Source of the DNA: Streptomyces sp. BHT-5-2
Lineage (GTDB): Bacteria > Actinomycetota > Actinomycetes > Streptomycetales > Streptomycetaceae
DNA length: 64,000 nucleotides
NCBI RefSeq assembly: GCF_019774615.1
Contig: NZ_CP081496.1
Span: 5,518,001 to 5,582,000 of the forward strand
Direction: 5' to 3'
The notes under the pieces were generated by a model, which ran no database searches, was not told the DNA's origin, and saw nothing but the letters and a program-made list of their open reading frames with translations. Of this stretch, positions 43,115 through 51,794 are shown one piece after another. A program made the position numbers and the translations under genes. Positions within the stretch are counted from its first letter, which is position 1, and the number at the start of each line of letters is the position of its first letter.

Positions 43115-43473
43115 TGGGCGATGTCCTTCCGGAGCGCCGCGGCCGCGCCGAGGTAGACGTGGGCGAGGTCGGCCTTGGGCAGTGCGGTCTCGACGTGGGC
43201 GAGCACCCGCACCACCCGCTCCATGGCGCCGGCCACGTCCAGCTCCTGGGCGCAGATCAGCGGGACGTCGGCGATCCCCAGGGCGCGGGCGGCGGCGGCC
43301 GGGAAGTCGCTGCGGAGATCGGGGGTGGCGGTGAACCACACACTGATCAGGTCGTCCGGCACCAGGCCGTTGCGCTCCAGGAGTGCGGTGAGCAGCTCGC
43401 CGACCCGCTCCCGCATGTGCTCCGCGTCGTCCCGCTCCAGCTGGACGGCCCCGCGCACGGCCCGTACCGCCAC
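43111..43473 (-). CDS. aroH: Chorismate mutase, AroH type
   Basis: A 120-residue monofunctional chorismate mutase of the trimeric AroH fold: VRAVRGAVQLERDDAEHM (Arg7-equivalent), ISVWFTATPDLRSDFPAAAARALG and the C-terminal HVYLGAAAALRKD. It makes prephenate for the coupled tyrA product. First gene of the operon; a 20-nt palindrome lies 27 nt upstream of its GTG. Confidence 0.93.
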   Translation of the reverse strand: MAVRAVRGAVQLERDDAEHMRERVGELLTALLERNGLVPDDLISVWFTATPDLRSDFPAAAARALGIADVPLICAQELDVAGAMERVVRVLAHVETALPKADLAHVYLGAAAALRKDIAQ

Positions 43474-43499
43474 GTCCCTGCTCCCCTGCGTCGTGTGCC

Positions 43500-43519
43500 G
43501 CGTACACGTCCGTGTACGC
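43500..43519. promoter_or_regulatory. Palindrome upstream of aroH operon
   Basis: GCGTACACGTCCGTGTACGC is a perfect 9-2-9 inverted repeat, 27 nt before the aroH start. It could be an operator or a 5'-leader hairpin of the aroH-tyrA-cmk-plsC-der unit. Confidence 0.6.
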
Positions 43520-43659
43520 ACTGCTCAGCGTAACCAGCGCCACCGACAGCCGTGTTCCGAGCTCCGGGAATCCGGTGACCGGCGCAGGATCCGCCCGGCG
43601 AGACTCCCCGGCATGACGTCCGCTCCCTCAGGCCCCACGGGCCATGAACTCGTCACCGG

Positions 43660-43890
43660 GCACGGCCGTCTACGCGTGTGTGGGGGCCGCGCGAGGAGGA
43701 GTTCTCCTGGTGGGCGGAGCGGTTCTGCGAGCCGGCGCTGCGCGCCAACCCCACCGCCCTGGAGTGCCTGCACTCCCCCACCCTCCGGCCGGGAGGCGCC
43801 CCGGGCTGCGCCTGATGACCTGCGCCCGCGACCTGCTCCGTACGGGCGTGCTGACGCTGGAGGCCGGCGCTGCCCGCGAGGAGCTGCCGG
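43660..43890 (+). pseudogene. Remnant of a pol-beta-superfamily nucleotidyltransferase gene
   Basis: Plus strand, one frame reads EEEFSWWAERFCEPALRANP followed by TALECLHSP and stops at TGA 43813-43815. A second frame, overlapping, gives LRLMTCARDLLRTGVLTLEAGAAREEL (read in parts). Both resemble separate parts of one Streptomyces family (the FSWELERFCELALRANP...ECLHSP motif and the later helix RLLxSARDLLRTG). The catalytic N-terminus and the segment between are missing, and the parts are in different frames, so it is a deleted, frameshifted pseudogene. Confidence 0.68.
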
Positions 43891-44028
43891 CGGCCGCTGC
43901 GCGCCCGGCCGGGCGCGCAGCGCCCCGTGCTCCCCCATCAGCGTCCGGGTCTCCCCGGCTCGTGCGGGCCCACGAGGTCGGCCGCCGGCAGCAGGCGGAC
44001 CCCCGCGGCCTCGGGGGCCACGGGAGTC

Positions 44029-45042
44029 TCAGGCATCCCAGGCCGCCCCGAGGGCCAGGAGTTCCGTGCGGTACTCGATGCGGGCGGCCCATTCCTCGGG
44101 CCAGGCGCCGGCGCCGAGCAGGGCGCCCGCGAAGGCGCCGGTGAGGCAGGCGATGGAGTCGGAGTCGCCGGAGGTGCAGGCGGCCCGGCGCAGCGCGGTG
44201 ACCGGCTCGTCGGGGAAGAGCAGGAAGCACAGCAGGCCGGTGGCCAGCGCCTCTTCTGCGATCCAGCCGGCGCCGGTGGCCCGGCACGGGTCGGCCTCCC
44301 GGTCCGGTGCGGCGAGCGCCGCGTCCAGCCGGTCCAGGACGCCCAGGCACTCGTCCCAGCCGCGGGCGATGAACGCCGTCGCGGACGGGGCCTGGGAGCG
44401 CCGCCAGAGGTCGCCGAGCCAGTCCTCGCGGTAGTGGGTGCGCCGGTCGCGGGCGTACTGCCGCAGCAGGCCGGGCAGTTCGGCCGGGCGGGCGCCGTCG
44501 GCGAGGGCGCGCACGGCGTACGCGGTGAGGTCGCTGGCGGCGAGCGCCGTGGGGTGCCCGTGGGTCAGCGCGGACTGGAGCTGGGCGGCGCCGGAGCGCT
44601 GCTCGGCGGTGAGTCCGGGCGCCAGCCCGACGGGCGCCACCCGCATGTTGGCGCCGCAGCCCTTGGAGCCGATCTGGCCGGCGTCGGCCCAGCGCCGGTC
44701 CGGGTCGGCGAGCAGCTCGCAGGCGCGGAGGCAGGTGTAGCCCGGAGCACGGTTGTTGTCGGGCGAGCGCCACCAGGCCACGTACGCCTGCCGGACCGGC
44801 GGTTCGAGGGTCTGCGCCGTCAGCCCGCCGCCGTCCAGGGCCGTGCGCAGCCCCTGCCCCAGTGCCAGCGTCATCTGGGTGTCGTCGGTGACCCGGGCGG
44901 GCTCGGGCAGCGCCAGCTGCCGCCAGCTGCCGCACCGGGCGAGGATCGCCGGTACGTCCTCGAACTCCGTCGGAAGGCCGAGCGCGTCACCGAGCGCCAG
45001 CCCGATGAGCGATCCGGTCGCCGCCCCCATCGTTGCCCCCAT
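44029..45042 (-). CDS. ADP-ribosylglycohydrolase family protein
   Basis: A 337-residue ARH/DraG-family enzyme. The dinuclear metal ligands are visible: ALGDALG near the N-terminus, TDDTQM at about residues 52-57, and GDSDSIA near residue 290. Such enzymes remove ADP-ribose from proteins or metabolites. Start ATG 45042; its ribosome site AAGGGG is buried in a hairpin (45050-45085). It follows rluB on the same strand. Confidence 0.9.
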   Translation of the reverse strand: MGATMGAATGSLIGLALGDALGLPTEFEDVPAILARCGSWRQLALPEPARVTDDTQMTLALGQGLRTALDGGGLTAQTLEPPVRQAYVAWWRSPDNNRAPGYTCLRACELLADPDRRWADAGQIGSKGCGANMRVAPVGLAPGLTAEQRSGAAQLQSALTHGHPTALAASDLTAYAVRALADGARPAELPGLLRQYARDRRTHYREDWLGDLWRRSQAPSATAFIARGWDECLGVLDRLDAALAAPDREADPCRATGAGWIAEEALATGLLCFLLFPDEPVTALRRAACTSGDSDSIACLTGAFAGALLGAGAWPEEWAARIEYRTELLALGAAWDA

Positions 45043-45049
45043 AAGAAAA

Positions 45050-45085
45050 CCACCCCTTAATCGTCATGGTGACACTAAGGGGTGG
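45050..45085 (-). promoter_or_regulatory. Hairpin masking the ADP-ribosylglycohydrolase ribosome site
   Basis: CCACCCCTTA (45050-45059) pairs with TAAGGGGTGG (45076-45085) over a 16-nt loop. On the transcript the 3' arm is TAAGGGGTGG, i.e. the ribosome site, followed by TTTTCTT and the ATG. It can act as an anti-Shine-Dalgarno stem or as the rluB terminator (stem plus U-tract), or be a DNA operator. Confidence 0.6.
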
Positions 45086-45137
45086 CGGCCGGCCGCCGCA
45101 AGCGAAGACCGGCCCGGGACCGCGGTGAGCCCGACGG

Positions 45138-46241
45138 TCAGAGGCCGACCTCGCGCATCAGCATCCCGACCTCGGTGTTGGTCATCCGGCGCAGCCAGCC
45201 CGACTTCTGGTCGCCCAGCGCGATCGGGCCGAAGTGCGTCCGCACCAGCTTGTCCACCGGGAAGCCGGCCTCGGCGAGCATCCGGCGCACGATGTGCTTG
45301 CGGCCCTCGTGCAGAGTGACCTCGACGAGGTAGTTCTTGCCGGTGTTCTCCACGACCCGGAAGTGGTCGGCGCGGGCGTAGCCGTCCTCCAGCGGGACGC
45401 CGTCCTTGAGCCGCTTGCCCAGGTCGCGCGGGAGCGGGCCCTGGATGGCCGCCAGGTAGGTCTTGGTGACGCCGTAGCGGGGGTGGGTCAGGCGGTGGGC
45501 CAGCTCGCCGTGGTTGGTGAGCAGGATGATGCCCTCGGTCTCGGTGTCCAGCCGGCCGACGTGGAACAGCCGGGTCTCCCGGTTGGTGACGTAGTCGCCC
45601 AGGCACTGGCGGCCGTCCGGGTCCTCCATCGTGGAGACCACGCCGGCGGGCTTGTTCAGCGCGAAGAAGAGGTACGACTGGGTGGCGACCGTCAGGCCGT
45701 CGACCTTGATCTCGTCCTTCTCCGGGTCGACCCGGAGACCCTGCTCCATGACGATCTTGCCGTTGACCTCGACCCGGGCCTGGTCGATCAGCTCCTCACA
45801 GGCACGGCGGGAGCCCATACCTGCCCTGGCCAGCACCTTCTGGAGCCGCTCGCCCTCCTGCTCGCCGAAGGTCTTGGGGGTCTTGACCTGCGGCTTGTCG
45901 TAGCGGGCGCGGTTGCGCTCCTCGATCTTGGCGTCGTACTCGCGGGGGCGGGCGGGCGCCTGGCCGCGGCCGCGCTGCTGGCCGCCCCTGCCGCCCTTGC
46001 CGCCCGGTGCGCCGTCCCGGGTCGCGCCCGTACGGGGACCGCCCTTGGCGCCGCCCCGGGCCGCCGAGCCCCGGGCGCCGGTCTTGCCGCCGCGGCGCTC
46101 GTCACCGCCGGTGGATCCGCCCACGTCGTAGCGGCGCTCCTCGGGGCGGGGGCGGCCGGCCCGCTGCTGCTTCTCGTCCCGCTGGTTGCCCGCGCCCCGG
46201 TAGTTGCCCCTACCGCTGCTGTTCCTGCCGCTGCTTCGCAT
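45138..46241 (-). CDS. rluB: 23S rRNA pseudouridine synthase, RluB type
   Basis: A 367-residue protein. A long Gly/Arg-rich, RGG-like N-terminal extension (about 130 residues) precedes an S4 RNA-binding domain (ERLQKVLARAGMGSRRACEELI) and the RsuA/RluB catalytic domain with VGRLDTETEGIILLTN, catalytic Asp in GRLDT. The synthase modifies a U in 23S rRNA. ATG overlaps the scpB stop (TGATG). The extension is longer than in E. coli RluB, common in actinobacteria. Confidence 0.92.
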   Translation of the reverse strand: MRSSGRNSSGRGNYRGAGNQRDEKQQRAGRPRPEERRYDVGGSTGGDERRGGKTGARGSAARGGAKGGPRTGATRDGAPGGKGGRGGQQRGRGQAPARPREYDAKIEERNRARYDKPQVKTPKTFGEQEGERLQKVLARAGMGSRRACEELIDQARVEVNGKIVMEQGLRVDPEKDEIKVDGLTVATQSYLFFALNKPAGVVSTMEDPDGRQCLGDYVTNRETRLFHVGRLDTETEGIILLTNHGELAHRLTHPRYGVTKTYLAAIQGPLPRDLGKRLKDGVPLEDGYARADHFRVVENTGKNYLVEVTLHEGRKHIVRRMLAEAGFPVDKLVRTHFGPIALGDQKSGWLRRMTNTEVGMLMREVGL

Positions 46242-46924
46242 CAATGATCCGTCTGAGAGTCGCCGCTGTCGTCTACGTCGAACGACGGGATACCTTCCGG
46301 CGAGTCGCCCTCGACCGCGTCCGCCTCCGGGAGGAACGGTGCCAGCTCAGGAAGCTCGTCCAGGCCGCGCAGGCCCATCCGCTCCAGAAAGTAATTCGTC
46401 GTCCTGTACAGGATCGCACCTGTTTCAGGTTCCGTCCCCGCCTCCTCCACCAGGCCGCGCTGGAGGAGCGTGCGCATCACGCCGTCGCAGTTGACCCCGC
46501 GGACGGCCGAGACGCGGGAACGGCTGACCGGCTGACCGTACGCGACCACGGCCAGAGTCTCCAATGCGGCCTGGGTCAGCCGGGCCTGCTGGCCGTCCAG
46601 GACGAAGCCCTCCACGGCGTCCGCGTAGGCCGCCCGGGAGTAGAACCGCCAGCCGCCGGCCACCAGCCGCAGGTCGAAGCCGCGGCCCTGCCGGGTGTAG
46701 TCGTCGGACAGCTCGCGCAGGGCCAGCGCGACCGCCCGGCGGGGTCGCTGTAGCACCCGCGCCAGGTGCTCCTCGGTGGCCGGCTCGTCGACGAGCATGA
46801 GGACGGCCTCCAGCGCCGGCTTCAGCTCCAGTGCGGCCACGCCCAGCGCGCCGGTGGGCGCCTCGGCGGGGCCGGGGTGCTCCTCCGGGGCCTGCTCGGT
46901 GATCTCGTAGCCCGGGTCGCTCAC
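46241..46924 (-). CDS. scpB: Segregation and condensation protein B
   Basis: A 227-residue ScpB with two winged-helix domains (LKPALEAVLMLVDEPATEEHL; LTQAALETLAVVAYGQPVSRSRVSAVRGV in parts). It binds the kleisin ScpA and Smc for chromosome compaction. GTG overlaps the scpA stop (GTGA). Confidence 0.95.
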   Translation of the reverse strand: MSDPGYEITEQAPEEHPGPAEAPTGALGVAALELKPALEAVLMLVDEPATEEHLARVLQRPRRAVALALRELSDDYTRQGRGFDLRLVAGGWRFYSRAAYADAVEGFVLDGQQARLTQAALETLAVVAYGQPVSRSRVSAVRGVNCDGVMRTLLQRGLVEEAGTEPETGAILYRTTNYFLERMGLRGLDELPELAPFLPEADAVEGDSPEGIPSFDVDDSGDSQTDH

Positions 46925-48027
46925 GCCGGCTCCTCCTGCTCGTCGCTCTCCGCGCGGCCCGCCGCGGCCGCGCCCTTCTCCGCCGGGTCGCCCGCCGGCC
47001 GGTCGAACTCGTCGGTGACCTGCGGGGCGGCCCCCTCCTCGCCCGTCCAGCGGACCGTCAGGGCGCCCAGCGCCTCCTCCTGGTCCAGGGCGACCGCCCG
47101 CTCCCGGTAGAGCTCCAGGAGCGCCAGGAAACGCGCCACGACGGTCAGGGTGTCGGGGGCGTCGGCGACCAGTTCCGCGAAGCCGGCCGCACCGGCCTCG
47201 CGCAGCCGCGCCATCACCACCTCGGCCTGCTCCCGGACGCTGACCAGCGGCGCGTGGATGTGGTCGACGTAGACCTGCGGCTTCGCCCTGGGCTGCATCG
47301 CCTTGACCGCGAGCGCGGCGAACCCCTCGGCCCCGATGCTGATCACGACCTCGGGCAGCAGCTCGGCGTGGTGCGGCTCCAGCCCGACGGTACGGGGGTG
47401 GCACCGGGCCTCCTCGGCCAGCCGGCCGCTGAAGATCTCCGCGATCTGCTTGTACGCGCGGTACTGCAGCAGCCGGGCGAAGAGCAGGTCCCGGGCCTCC
47501 AGGAGGGCGAGGTCGGCCTCGTCCTCCACTTCGGCGGCGGGCAGCAGCCGGGCCGCCTTGAGGTCGAGCAGGGTGGCCGCGACCACCAGGAACTCGGTGG
47601 TCTGGTCGAGGTCCCAGTCCGGCCCCATCGCCCGGATGTGGGCCATGAACTCGTCGGTCACCTTGGACAGCGCGACCTCGGTGACGTCCAGCTTGTGCCG
47701 GGAGATCAGCTGGAGCAGGAGGTCGAAAGGCCCCTCGAAGTTGTCCAGCCGCAGCGTGAACCGACCGTCCCCGACCACCGGAACCGCCTCTTCGGCCCCT
47801 TCGGCCGCCTCTCCCCCGGCCGGATCACCCGGCTCCTCCTCGGACGCCGCCGGGATCTCCCCGACCGGGCTCCCCTCGGCCGGTGCGTCCCCGGCGGGGC
47901 CCTGCGCGCGGTCCTCCGCTGGGTCCTCCGCGGGCGCCGCCTCCAGGACGGTGCCTGGGCCCCGCCCGAGGGCGCGGCGGGTGCGGTGCGGGGCCGGGAC
48001 GGGGTCCTCGGCGTCGGTCGTCGGCAT
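46921..48027 (-). CDS. scpA: Segregation and condensation protein A (kleisin)
   Basis: About 368 residues. After an acidic Ala/Glu/Pro-rich N-terminus of about 85 residues come the kleisin signature FTLRLDNFEGPFDLLLQLI and the KLDVTEVALSKVTDEFMAHI helix, and the C-terminal winged helix. It links Smc heads. Start is uncertain: ATG 48027 is used here, GTG 48075 is possible; neither has a good ribosome site. Confidence 0.93.
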   Translation of the reverse strand: MPTTDAEDPVPAPHRTRRALGRGPGTVLEAAPAEDPAEDRAQGPAGDAPAEGSPVGEIPAASEEEPGDPAGGEAAEGAEEAVPVVGDGRFTLRLDNFEGPFDLLLQLISRHKLDVTEVALSKVTDEFMAHIRAMGPDWDLDQTTEFLVVAATLLDLKAARLLPAAEVEDEADLALLEARDLLFARLLQYRAYKQIAEIFSGRLAEEARCHPRTVGLEPHHAELLPEVVISIGAEGFAALAVKAMQPRAKPQVYVDHIHAPLVSVREQAEVVMARLREAGAAGFAELVADAPDTLTVVARFLALLELYRERAVALDQEEALGALTVRWTGEEGAAPQVTDEFDRPAGDPAEKGAAAAGRAESDEQEEPA

Positions 48028-48504
48028 GGCGGTCCAGGGTGCTGCGGTCCCGCGCCGGAGCGGCGGGCTGGTCACGGGCGGGACACCCCGCCGGAGTGGC
48101 TCAGGCTATCCCGCCACACGCCGGGGGACGGCCCCCAGGGCGTGTCGGACGAGCCCGAGGCCCTGTCACCGAGCTCCCGCCGCCCGCCCGGAGAACAGGC
48201 CGCACCTCGCCCGGCGCACCCCGCTCGCCGGCGCTCACTCCGCCACCCCGTCTCGGCTTCTCGGCTCCTCGGCTCTTCGACGTCCGGGAGCGCATGCGCG
48301 CCAGGCGCCGCGCGCCCGGCGGGAGTTCAGTGGGAGTTCAGGGACAGGGGCCAGGCGTGTCGTCCGACGGGGCGGGGGCGGAAGGCCGCGGCGTCCGGTG
48401 CGGTGCGATGCATGGCAACGCGGCGTGGGGGCACCTCCCGTGCCCGCCCGGTCAGGACACGGGGGAGCATCGCAAGGCCCCGCCCATGACCCGTCGGGCG
48501 GGCC
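48028..48504. other. Gene-free interval upstream of scpA
   Basis: About 475 nt. It holds the terminator of the parA unit (GGCCCCGCCC 48476-48485 with GGGCGGGCC 48496-48504, one bulge). A short tandem of CTCGGCTNCT lies at about 48252-48281. At 48136-48165, CAGGGC/GCCCTG may pair. A motif GGCGTGTCGKMCGA recurs near 48140 and 48352. No gene recognised; scpA is probably promoted from here. Confidence 0.45.
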
Positions 48505-49143
48505 CTAGCGGCCCCGGAGTCGCCGTACCAGGATGCTGGCCTCGCCGCGCGACTCCAGGTCGGCGAGGACCACGGCCACCGCCTCGCGGACGATCCGGCC
48601 GCGGTCGACCGCCAGGCCGTGCTCGCCGCGCAGCACCAGGCGGGCGTGTTCAAGGTCCATGAGCTCCTCGGCGGAGACATAGACGGTGATCTTCTCGTCG
48701 TGCCGTTCGCGGCCGCTGGGGCGGCGGTTGGCGCCACGCGCCCGGCGGCGGCCCGACCCACCGGACGACGCCGCGGCCTCCCGCTCGGCGCGGGTCGTCG
48801 CCCGGTCGCCCGGCGTCCGGCGCCCCCCGGCCTCCGCCTCCGGATCGCGGCCGCCGTGCTCGGCCGGCTCCGCGGCGGGCGCCGTGCGCGCCGCGCCGGC
48901 GGCACCGCCCTCGGCGGCCGGCGCCTCGGTGTCCGTGCCGCCCGCGGCCCGCTGCCGGCGTGCCGCGGGCCCCTCCTCGGACCCGTCCGAGGAGGGGTCC
49001 GACTCGCCGGCCGGCGCGGGCACCCGGGCGTCCTCGCCGCCTGCCGCGCCGGGCGCACGGCGGGGAGTGGACGCCTGAAGGGCCACTCCCCCGGTGGTGC
49101 GGAACAGTTCGTCGGCGCCGGGCAGACTCACTCGGCGTGACAC
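48505..49143 (-). CDS. ParA partner-like protein with RHH-like C-terminus
   Basis: A 212-residue protein: about 145 residues of low-complexity Ala/Gly/Glu/Arg sequence, then a conserved C-terminal block KITVYVSAEELMDLEHARLV, GLAVDRGRIVREAVAVVLADLE that looks like a ribbon-helix-helix DNA-binding fold. GTG 49143 overlaps the parA stop by 16 nt. Pairing with ParA resembles plasmid partition pairs (ParA plus RHH adaptor), but no direct repeats typical of a centromere were seen here. Confidence 0.68.
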   Translation of the reverse strand: MSRRVSLPGADELFRTTGGVALQASTPRRAPGAAGGEDARVPAPAGESDPSSDGSEEGPAARRQRAAGGTDTEAPAAEGGAAGAARTAPAAEPAEHGGRDPEAEAGGRRTPGDRATTRAEREAAASSGGSGRRRARGANRRPSGRERHDEKITVYVSAEELMDLEHARLVLRGEHGLAVDRGRIVREAVAVVLADLESRGEASILVRRLRGR

Positions 49144-50291
49144 CGGGCGAGCACCTCCCTGGCGAGCTGGCGATAGGCCGCGGCCCCCACGGAGTTGGAG
49201 GCGTAGGTGGTGATGGGCTCACCGGCGACGGTGGTCTCCGGGAAGCGGACGGTACGGCCGATGACGGTGTGGTAGACGTGGTCGCCGAAAGCCTCGACGA
49301 CGCGCGCCAGGACCTCGCGGCTGTGCACCGTCCGGGAGTCGTACATCGTCGCCAGGATGCCGTCCAGTTCGAGCTCGGGGTTGAGTCGCTCCTGGACCTT
49401 CTCGATCGTCTCGGTGAGCAGCGCGACACCGCGCAGCGCGAAGAACTCGCACTCCAGCGGCACGATGACCTTGTGAGCGGCCGTCAGGGCGTTGACGGTC
49501 AGCAGGCCGAGCGAGGGCTGGCAGTCGATGACGATGTAGTCGTAGTCGGGCAGCAGGGGCTTCAGCGCCCGCTGGAGCGTCGACTCGCGGGCGACCTCGC
49601 TGACCAACTGCACCTCTGCCGCTGACAAATCGATATTGCTGGGCAGCAGGTCCATGTTGGGGACCGCGGTCTTGAGCAGGACCTCGTCGGCCGACATGCC
49701 CCGCTCCATGAGCAGGTTGTAGACCGTCAGGTCGAGTTCCATCGGGTTGACGCCGAGTCCGACCGACAGGGCGCCCTGGGGGTCGAAGTCGACGAGCAGC
49801 ACCCGGCGGCCGTATTCGGCGAGCGCGGCACCCAGGTTGATGGTCGAGGTGGTCTTGCCGACCCCGCCCTTCTGGTTGCACATCGCGATGATCTTCGCCG
49901 GGCCGTGTTCCGACAGCGGCCCCGGGATCGGGAAGTAGGGCAGCGGGCGCCCGGTCGGGCCGACCCGCTCACGGCGCTGTCGCGCCGCGTCCGGCGCGAG
50001 CGTCGCCGCGTATTCCGGGTCCGGCTCGTACTCGGCGTCCGGGTCGTAGAAGTGCCCTTCGGGCAGGTCGTCGTAGTCGGCGAGACGGGCGGGCTGTCCA
50101 CTGCCCCGGTCGCCGGCCATGGCGTTCACGTGTTGGCCGTCCATGCTCTGGTGGGCTGTCGTGGAAGTGCTCTGGTGGGCTGCGGAGGTGTGGACCGCTA
50201 CGGAGCCGACAGCCTCGCGCCCCGAGGGACCCTGGCCCCGTGCAACCGCTCCTGGCCGACCACCTCCGGGAGTAAATGTCGACTCATTCAC
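49128..50291 (-). CDS. ParA/Soj-family ATPase
   Basis: A 387-residue protein: a poorly conserved 130-residue N-terminus, then the deviant Walker A ATPase (NQKGGVGKTTSTINLGAALA) with VLLVDFDPQGALSVGLG and YIVIDCQPSLGLLTVNA. ParA ATPases move DNA or protein cargo on the nucleoid. It is not the parAB next to oriC, as no ParB neighbour is present; it sits between ald and scpAB with the RHH-like protein. GTG 50291 with GGAGGT at 11 nt. Confidence 0.92.
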   Translation of the reverse strand: MNESTFTPGGGRPGAVARGQGPSGREAVGSVAVHTSAAHQSTSTTAHQSMDGQHVNAMAGDRGSGQPARLADYDDLPEGHFYDPDAEYEPDPEYAATLAPDAARQRRERVGPTGRPLPYFPIPGPLSEHGPAKIIAMCNQKGGVGKTTSTINLGAALAEYGRRVLLVDFDPQGALSVGLGVNPMELDLTVYNLLMERGMSADEVLLKTAVPNMDLLPSNIDLSAAEVQLVSEVARESTLQRALKPLLPDYDYIVIDCQPSLGLLTVNALTAAHKVIVPLECEFFALRGVALLTETIEKVQERLNPELELDGILATMYDSRTVHSREVLARVVEAFGDHVYHTVIGRTVRFPETTVAGEPITTYASNSVGAAAYRQLAREVLARCHAE

Positions 50292-50565
50292 AAGTCGTCT
50301 TACCTCCTTGGATGTGACCAGGAAACTTATCGATAGGTCAGCGTGGCACCATGCCGACGGTTGGCGACTCTATGGCGTGTCGGGCGTCCGCAGCAACACA
50401 ATCCGCCGGACCCGGCCCGATGTGTCGGTAACGGAACCCCCCGATGTCAAGAGTGCACAGCGCACAAGACGGATGTTTCGGGGGTACGCGAATCGGTTAA
50501 AGGGTTACGTTCGCGGCGAGTTGAGAGTCGACCGCCGGGAGCCGCCCCCGGGGCGCGTCGCACAT
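50292..50565. other. ParA-gene promoter region
   Basis: Gene-free. It is AT-richer at 50320-50520 and should carry the parA promoter. No repeats resembling a centromere were recognised. Confidence 0.35.
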
Positions 50566-50605
50566 GCAACCGGCCGGGCCCGCTCGAGCGGGCCCGGCCG
50601 GTTGC
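50566..50605 (-). terminator. 40-nt perfect palindrome, ald terminator
   Basis: GCAACCGGCCGGGCCCGCTC (50566-50585) and its exact complement (50586-50605) form a 20-bp inverted repeat with no spacer, about 30 nt after the ald stop. Confidence 0.85.
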
Positions 50606-50634
50606 GCGGTGCTTGACGCGTGCAGTTGACGCCG

Positions 50635-51750
50635 TCAGCCGAGGAGGGTGCGCAGCTCCACGTACTCCAGGCCGTGGGCCTGGGCGACCTCGGGGTAGAC
50701 GACCTTGCCGTCGTGGGTGTTCAGGCCCTTGGCCAGCGCCGGGTCACGGCGCAGCGCCTCGACCCAGCCGCGGTTCGCCAGCTCCACGATGTAGGGCAGC
50801 GTGGCGTTGGTGAGGGCGTAGGTGGAGGTGTTGGGCACCGCGCCGGGCATGTTGGCGACGCAGTAGAAGACCGAGTTGTGGACCGTGAAGGTCGGCTCGG
50901 CGTGCGTGGTCGGCTTGGAGTCCTCGAAGCAGCCGCCCTGGTCGATCGCGATGTCGACAAGGACACTGCCCGGCTTCATCTTGGCGACCAGCTCGTTGGT
51001 GACGAGCTTGGGGGCCTTGGCACCCGGGATCAGGACCGCGCCGACGACGAGGTCGGCCTCGACGACGGCCTTCTCCAGCTCGTAGGCGTTGGAGACGATC
51101 GTCTGCACCTTGGTGCCGAAGATCTTGTCGGCCTCGCGGAGCTTGTTGATGTCCTTGTCGAGCAGGGTGACGTGGAAGCCGAGGCCCACGGCGATCTGGA
51201 CGGCGTTCCAGCCGGAGACGCCGCCGCCGATGACGACGGCCTTGCCGGCCTGGACGCCGGGGACGCCGCCGGGCAGCACGCCGCGGCCGCCGGCCGAGCG
51301 CATCAGGTGGTAGGCGCCGACCTGCGGGGCCAGGCGGCCCGCGACCTCGGACATCGGGGCGAGCAGGGGCAGCGCGCGGTTGGCGGTCTCGACCGTCTCG
51401 TACGCGATCGCGGTGGTACCGGACTCCAGCAGGGCGTCCGTGCACTCCTTGGACGCGGCCAGGTGGAGGTAGGTGAAGAGGGTCTGGTCCTTGCGGAGGC
51501 GGTGGTACTCCTCCGCGATCGGCTCCTTGACCTTCAGCAGCAGGTCGGCGGTGCCCCACACCTCGTCGGCGGTGTCGAGGATGGTGGCGCCGGCGGAGAC
51601 GTACTCCTCGTTCGGGATGGACGAGCCGAGGCCGGCGTCCTTCTCGATGAAGACCTGGTGGCCGTTGCGGACCAGCTCGTGGACTCCGGCGGGCGTGATG
51701 GCCACGCGGAACTCGTTGTTCTTGACCTCGCGGGGGATACCGACCTTCAC
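50635..51750 (-). CDS. ald: Alanine dehydrogenase
   Basis: A 371-residue enzyme if started at GTG 51750 (KVGIPREVKNNEFRVAIT), matching the usual length of Ald; a GTG at 51759 lies only 2 nt from the AAGGA ribosome site, so it is less likely. NAD motif GGGVSGWNAVQIAVGLG, catalytic HLAAS and conserved MSEVAGRL. It converts L-alanine to pyruvate with NAD. A 20-bp palindrome follows as terminator. Confidence 0.95.
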   Translation of the reverse strand: MKVGIPREVKNNEFRVAITPAGVHELVRNGHQVFIEKDAGLGSSIPNEEYVSAGATILDTADEVWGTADLLLKVKEPIAEEYHRLRKDQTLFTYLHLAASKECTDALLESGTTAIAYETVETANRALPLLAPMSEVAGRLAPQVGAYHLMRSAGGRGVLPGGVPGVQAGKAVVIGGGVSGWNAVQIAVGLGFHVTLLDKDINKLREADKIFGTKVQTIVSNAYELEKAVVEADLVVGAVLIPGAKAPKLVTNELVAKMKPGSVLVDIAIDQGGCFEDSKPTTHAEPTFTVHNSVFYCVANMPGAVPNTSTYALTNATLPYIVELANRGWVEALRRDPALAKGLNTHDGKVVYPEVAQAHGLEYVELRTLLG

Positions 51751-51794
51751 GTCGATCACGGTCCTTAAAAGAGCTTGCAGAAGGAATTATCCCT

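Larger units (their letters stand above)
43474..44028. other. Gene-free interval with gene debris
   Basis: About 550 nt between aroH and the ADP-ribosylglycohydrolase end. It contains the aroH control palindrome, the nucleotidyltransferase remnant at 43660-43890, and on the minus strand a 32-codon frame (44036 down to about 43938) starting MPETPVAPEAAGVRLLPAADL that may be a second decayed gene start. No intact gene. Confidence 0.55.

Noticed and set aside
48252..48281. CTCGGCT tandem resembling a small repeat array
   Set aside because: Three short imperfect copies without spacers; not CRISPR and probably slippage.
50292..50565. parS-like centromere near the ParA gene
   Set aside because: No 16-bp parS-type palindrome or iterated repeat was found in the interval.
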